The translations under genes and the position numbers were made by a program. Below the pieces are notes generated by a model. The model saw only the letters and a list, made by a program, of their open reading frames with translations. It was not told where the DNA came from and did not search any database. Below are positions 63,347-64,000 of a stretch of 64,000 nt of DNA, piece by piece (position 1 is the first letter of the stretch; every line of letters begins with the position of its first letter). The DNA is from UKL13-3 sp044353855. Lineage in GTDB: Bacteria > Bacteroidota > Bacteroidia > UKL13-3. The stretch covers positions 620,001 to 684,000 of the forward strand of contig JBILBF010000001.1 in NCBI GenBank assembly GCA_044353855.1, read 5' to 3'.

Positions 63347-63900
63347 TTAGTCAAGAATGATATTTAAAGGTTGTCTGATTAAACTAATTTTTACTTCATT
63401 CAGAATTTCGGGAAAAAACGCTTCAATATTAAAATCAGATAATAAAACTGTAAAATCAAATGTGAGCAATGGAGGTTGATTATTTCCAGCTGAATTATTT
63501 TTTTGAAAAATACTATAGTTAGCAGGAGTAAGTATCCTAATACCATTTATTTTAGTGCTGCCATTTATCTTATGAGGGATATCAGTACGTTGATTGGATA
63601 ACTCTTTACCTGGTTCTATTTGTAAATTACCCCTGTAAATTAATTTTTCATTATGCTCCTTTAGCTCGTTTGCCAATCCAATATTCTCTGTAGTAAAACT
63701 TCTTATTTTTACTTTAAGTATGAGTTCACCTGATTGCATATTAATTTCAACAGTCGCTTCTTTTGAATGAACTGATATTGGCAAAGAATCCTTTCCAACA
63801 GCATGAAATGTAACAGTACAATTTCGATAGGTTTGTGCTACACAGTCAATATTTATAGAGTATAAAAGGAGTAAAAAAAATAAGCTAATAGCTGTTTCAA
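63347..63900 (-). CDS. YceI-like exported protein with an apparent frameshift in its signal peptide
   Basis: The mature part (63347 to about 63840) looks like a short YceI-type lipocalin-like domain: HSKEATVEINMQSGELILKV, an LLTFDFTVLLSDFNIEAFF strand and a closing VKISLIRQPL. Its frame has no ATG. Upstream, a TTG at 63900 overlaps the stop of the preceding gene (TTGA) and opens MKQLLAYFF, which runs into a stop unless one base is gained in the run of eight T (63873-63880). With nine T it would continue as LLLLYSINIDCVAQ, a good signal peptide. This is a pseudogene, a slippage site or a sequencing error. Confidence 0.65.
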
Positions 63901-64000
63901 TTTAATACCCTTTTTAAGTCATTTAACAAATCATCAATATCCTCAACACCTACACTAAGGCGCAATAAATTATCTACTACACCTGCAGCTTCTCGCTCAG
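63897..64000 (-). CDS. Cys/Met-metabolism PLP enzyme, C-terminal end only
   Basis: The right edge cuts this gene; only the last 34 codons are seen. They read EREAAGVVDNLLRLSVGVED followed by IDDLLNDLKRVLN, the typical end of cystathionine gamma-synthase, gamma-lyase or O-acetylhomoserine sulfhydrylase-type enzymes. Which member it is cannot be told. Its stop overlaps the TTG start of the YceI-like gene by 4 bp. Confidence 0.75.
   Translation of the reverse strand, partial: EREAAGVVDNLLRLSVGVEDIDDLLNDLKRVLN

Overview
The window looks like a chromosome segment of a low-GC Bacteroidota bacterium. The signs are two giant PKD-repeat proteins and one LamG protein with type IX secretion (T9SS) C-terminal domains, Bacteroidota-type promoters (TTTG, about 19 bp, TAnnTTTG), and many families typical of the phylum (DUF2452, DUF2480, DUF2795, GSCFA, group II GGGP synthase, two-domain BamA-like/beta-propeller protein). 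The order cannot be fixed from sequence alone; a Chitinophagales- or Sphingobacteriales-like lineage would fit.

Layout. 1-13 kb: a DUF2452 gene cut by the left edge, then a surface-protein locus in which an ECF sigma factor and a membrane-anchored anti-sigma-like protein sit between two giant PKD proteins. 13-33 kb: mostly housekeeping genes, namely tdk, a BamA-like/propeller protein, an MBL hydrolase, DUF721, recF, pdhA, a TPR protein, ribH, a lipoprotein, purN, a heptose-1-P adenylyltransferase, a flippase-like membrane protein, panD, GSCFA, tRNA-Ser, GGGP synthase and the B12-dependent ribonucleotide reductase nrdJ. 33.3-35.9 kb: an accessory patch next to tRNA-Asn with an intact GIY-YIG nuclease gene, a decayed second GIY-YIG copy, tRNA-Asn fragments, three copies of a perfect palindrome (CCCGATAGCTATCGGG), an HTH regulator and a LamG/T9SS protein. 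36-42 kb: a PfkB kinase, glutamate dehydrogenase, phosphatidylserine decarboxylase, a small Lys/Cys-rich exported protein and a TPR-histidine kinase/response regulator pair. 42.3-46.9 kb: a compact five-gene operon (UbiA prenyltransferase, type III polyketide synthase, methyltransferase, FAD oxidoreductase, SDR), which is a candidate prenylated phenolic-lipid or quinone pathway. 47-64 kb: a degenerate Fic-HTH protein, DUF2795, menE, trmB, an S9 peptidase, DUF2480, glyS, a polysaccharide deacetylase/FemAB-like pair, Ppx/GppA, truA, an ABC exporter, a TPR protein resembling a histidine kinase without its kinase, sucD, a YceI-like exported protein with an apparent homopolymer frameshift, and the end of a Cys/Met-metabolism PLP enzyme.

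The most interesting regions are: (1) the tRNA-Asn/GIY-YIG patch, where the palindrome lies in the loop of a hairpin at every copy (T-loop, D-loop, terminator loop) and tRNA pieces flank the nuclease gene as direct repeats; (2) the ECF/anti-sigma pair whose anti-sigma ends in a T9SS-type sorting domain; (3) the five-gene type III PKS operon, with an SDR lacking its catalytic tyrosine; (4) a DnaA-box-like cluster just upstream of the nrdJ promoter. All assignments come from reading the sequence; no database search was run.
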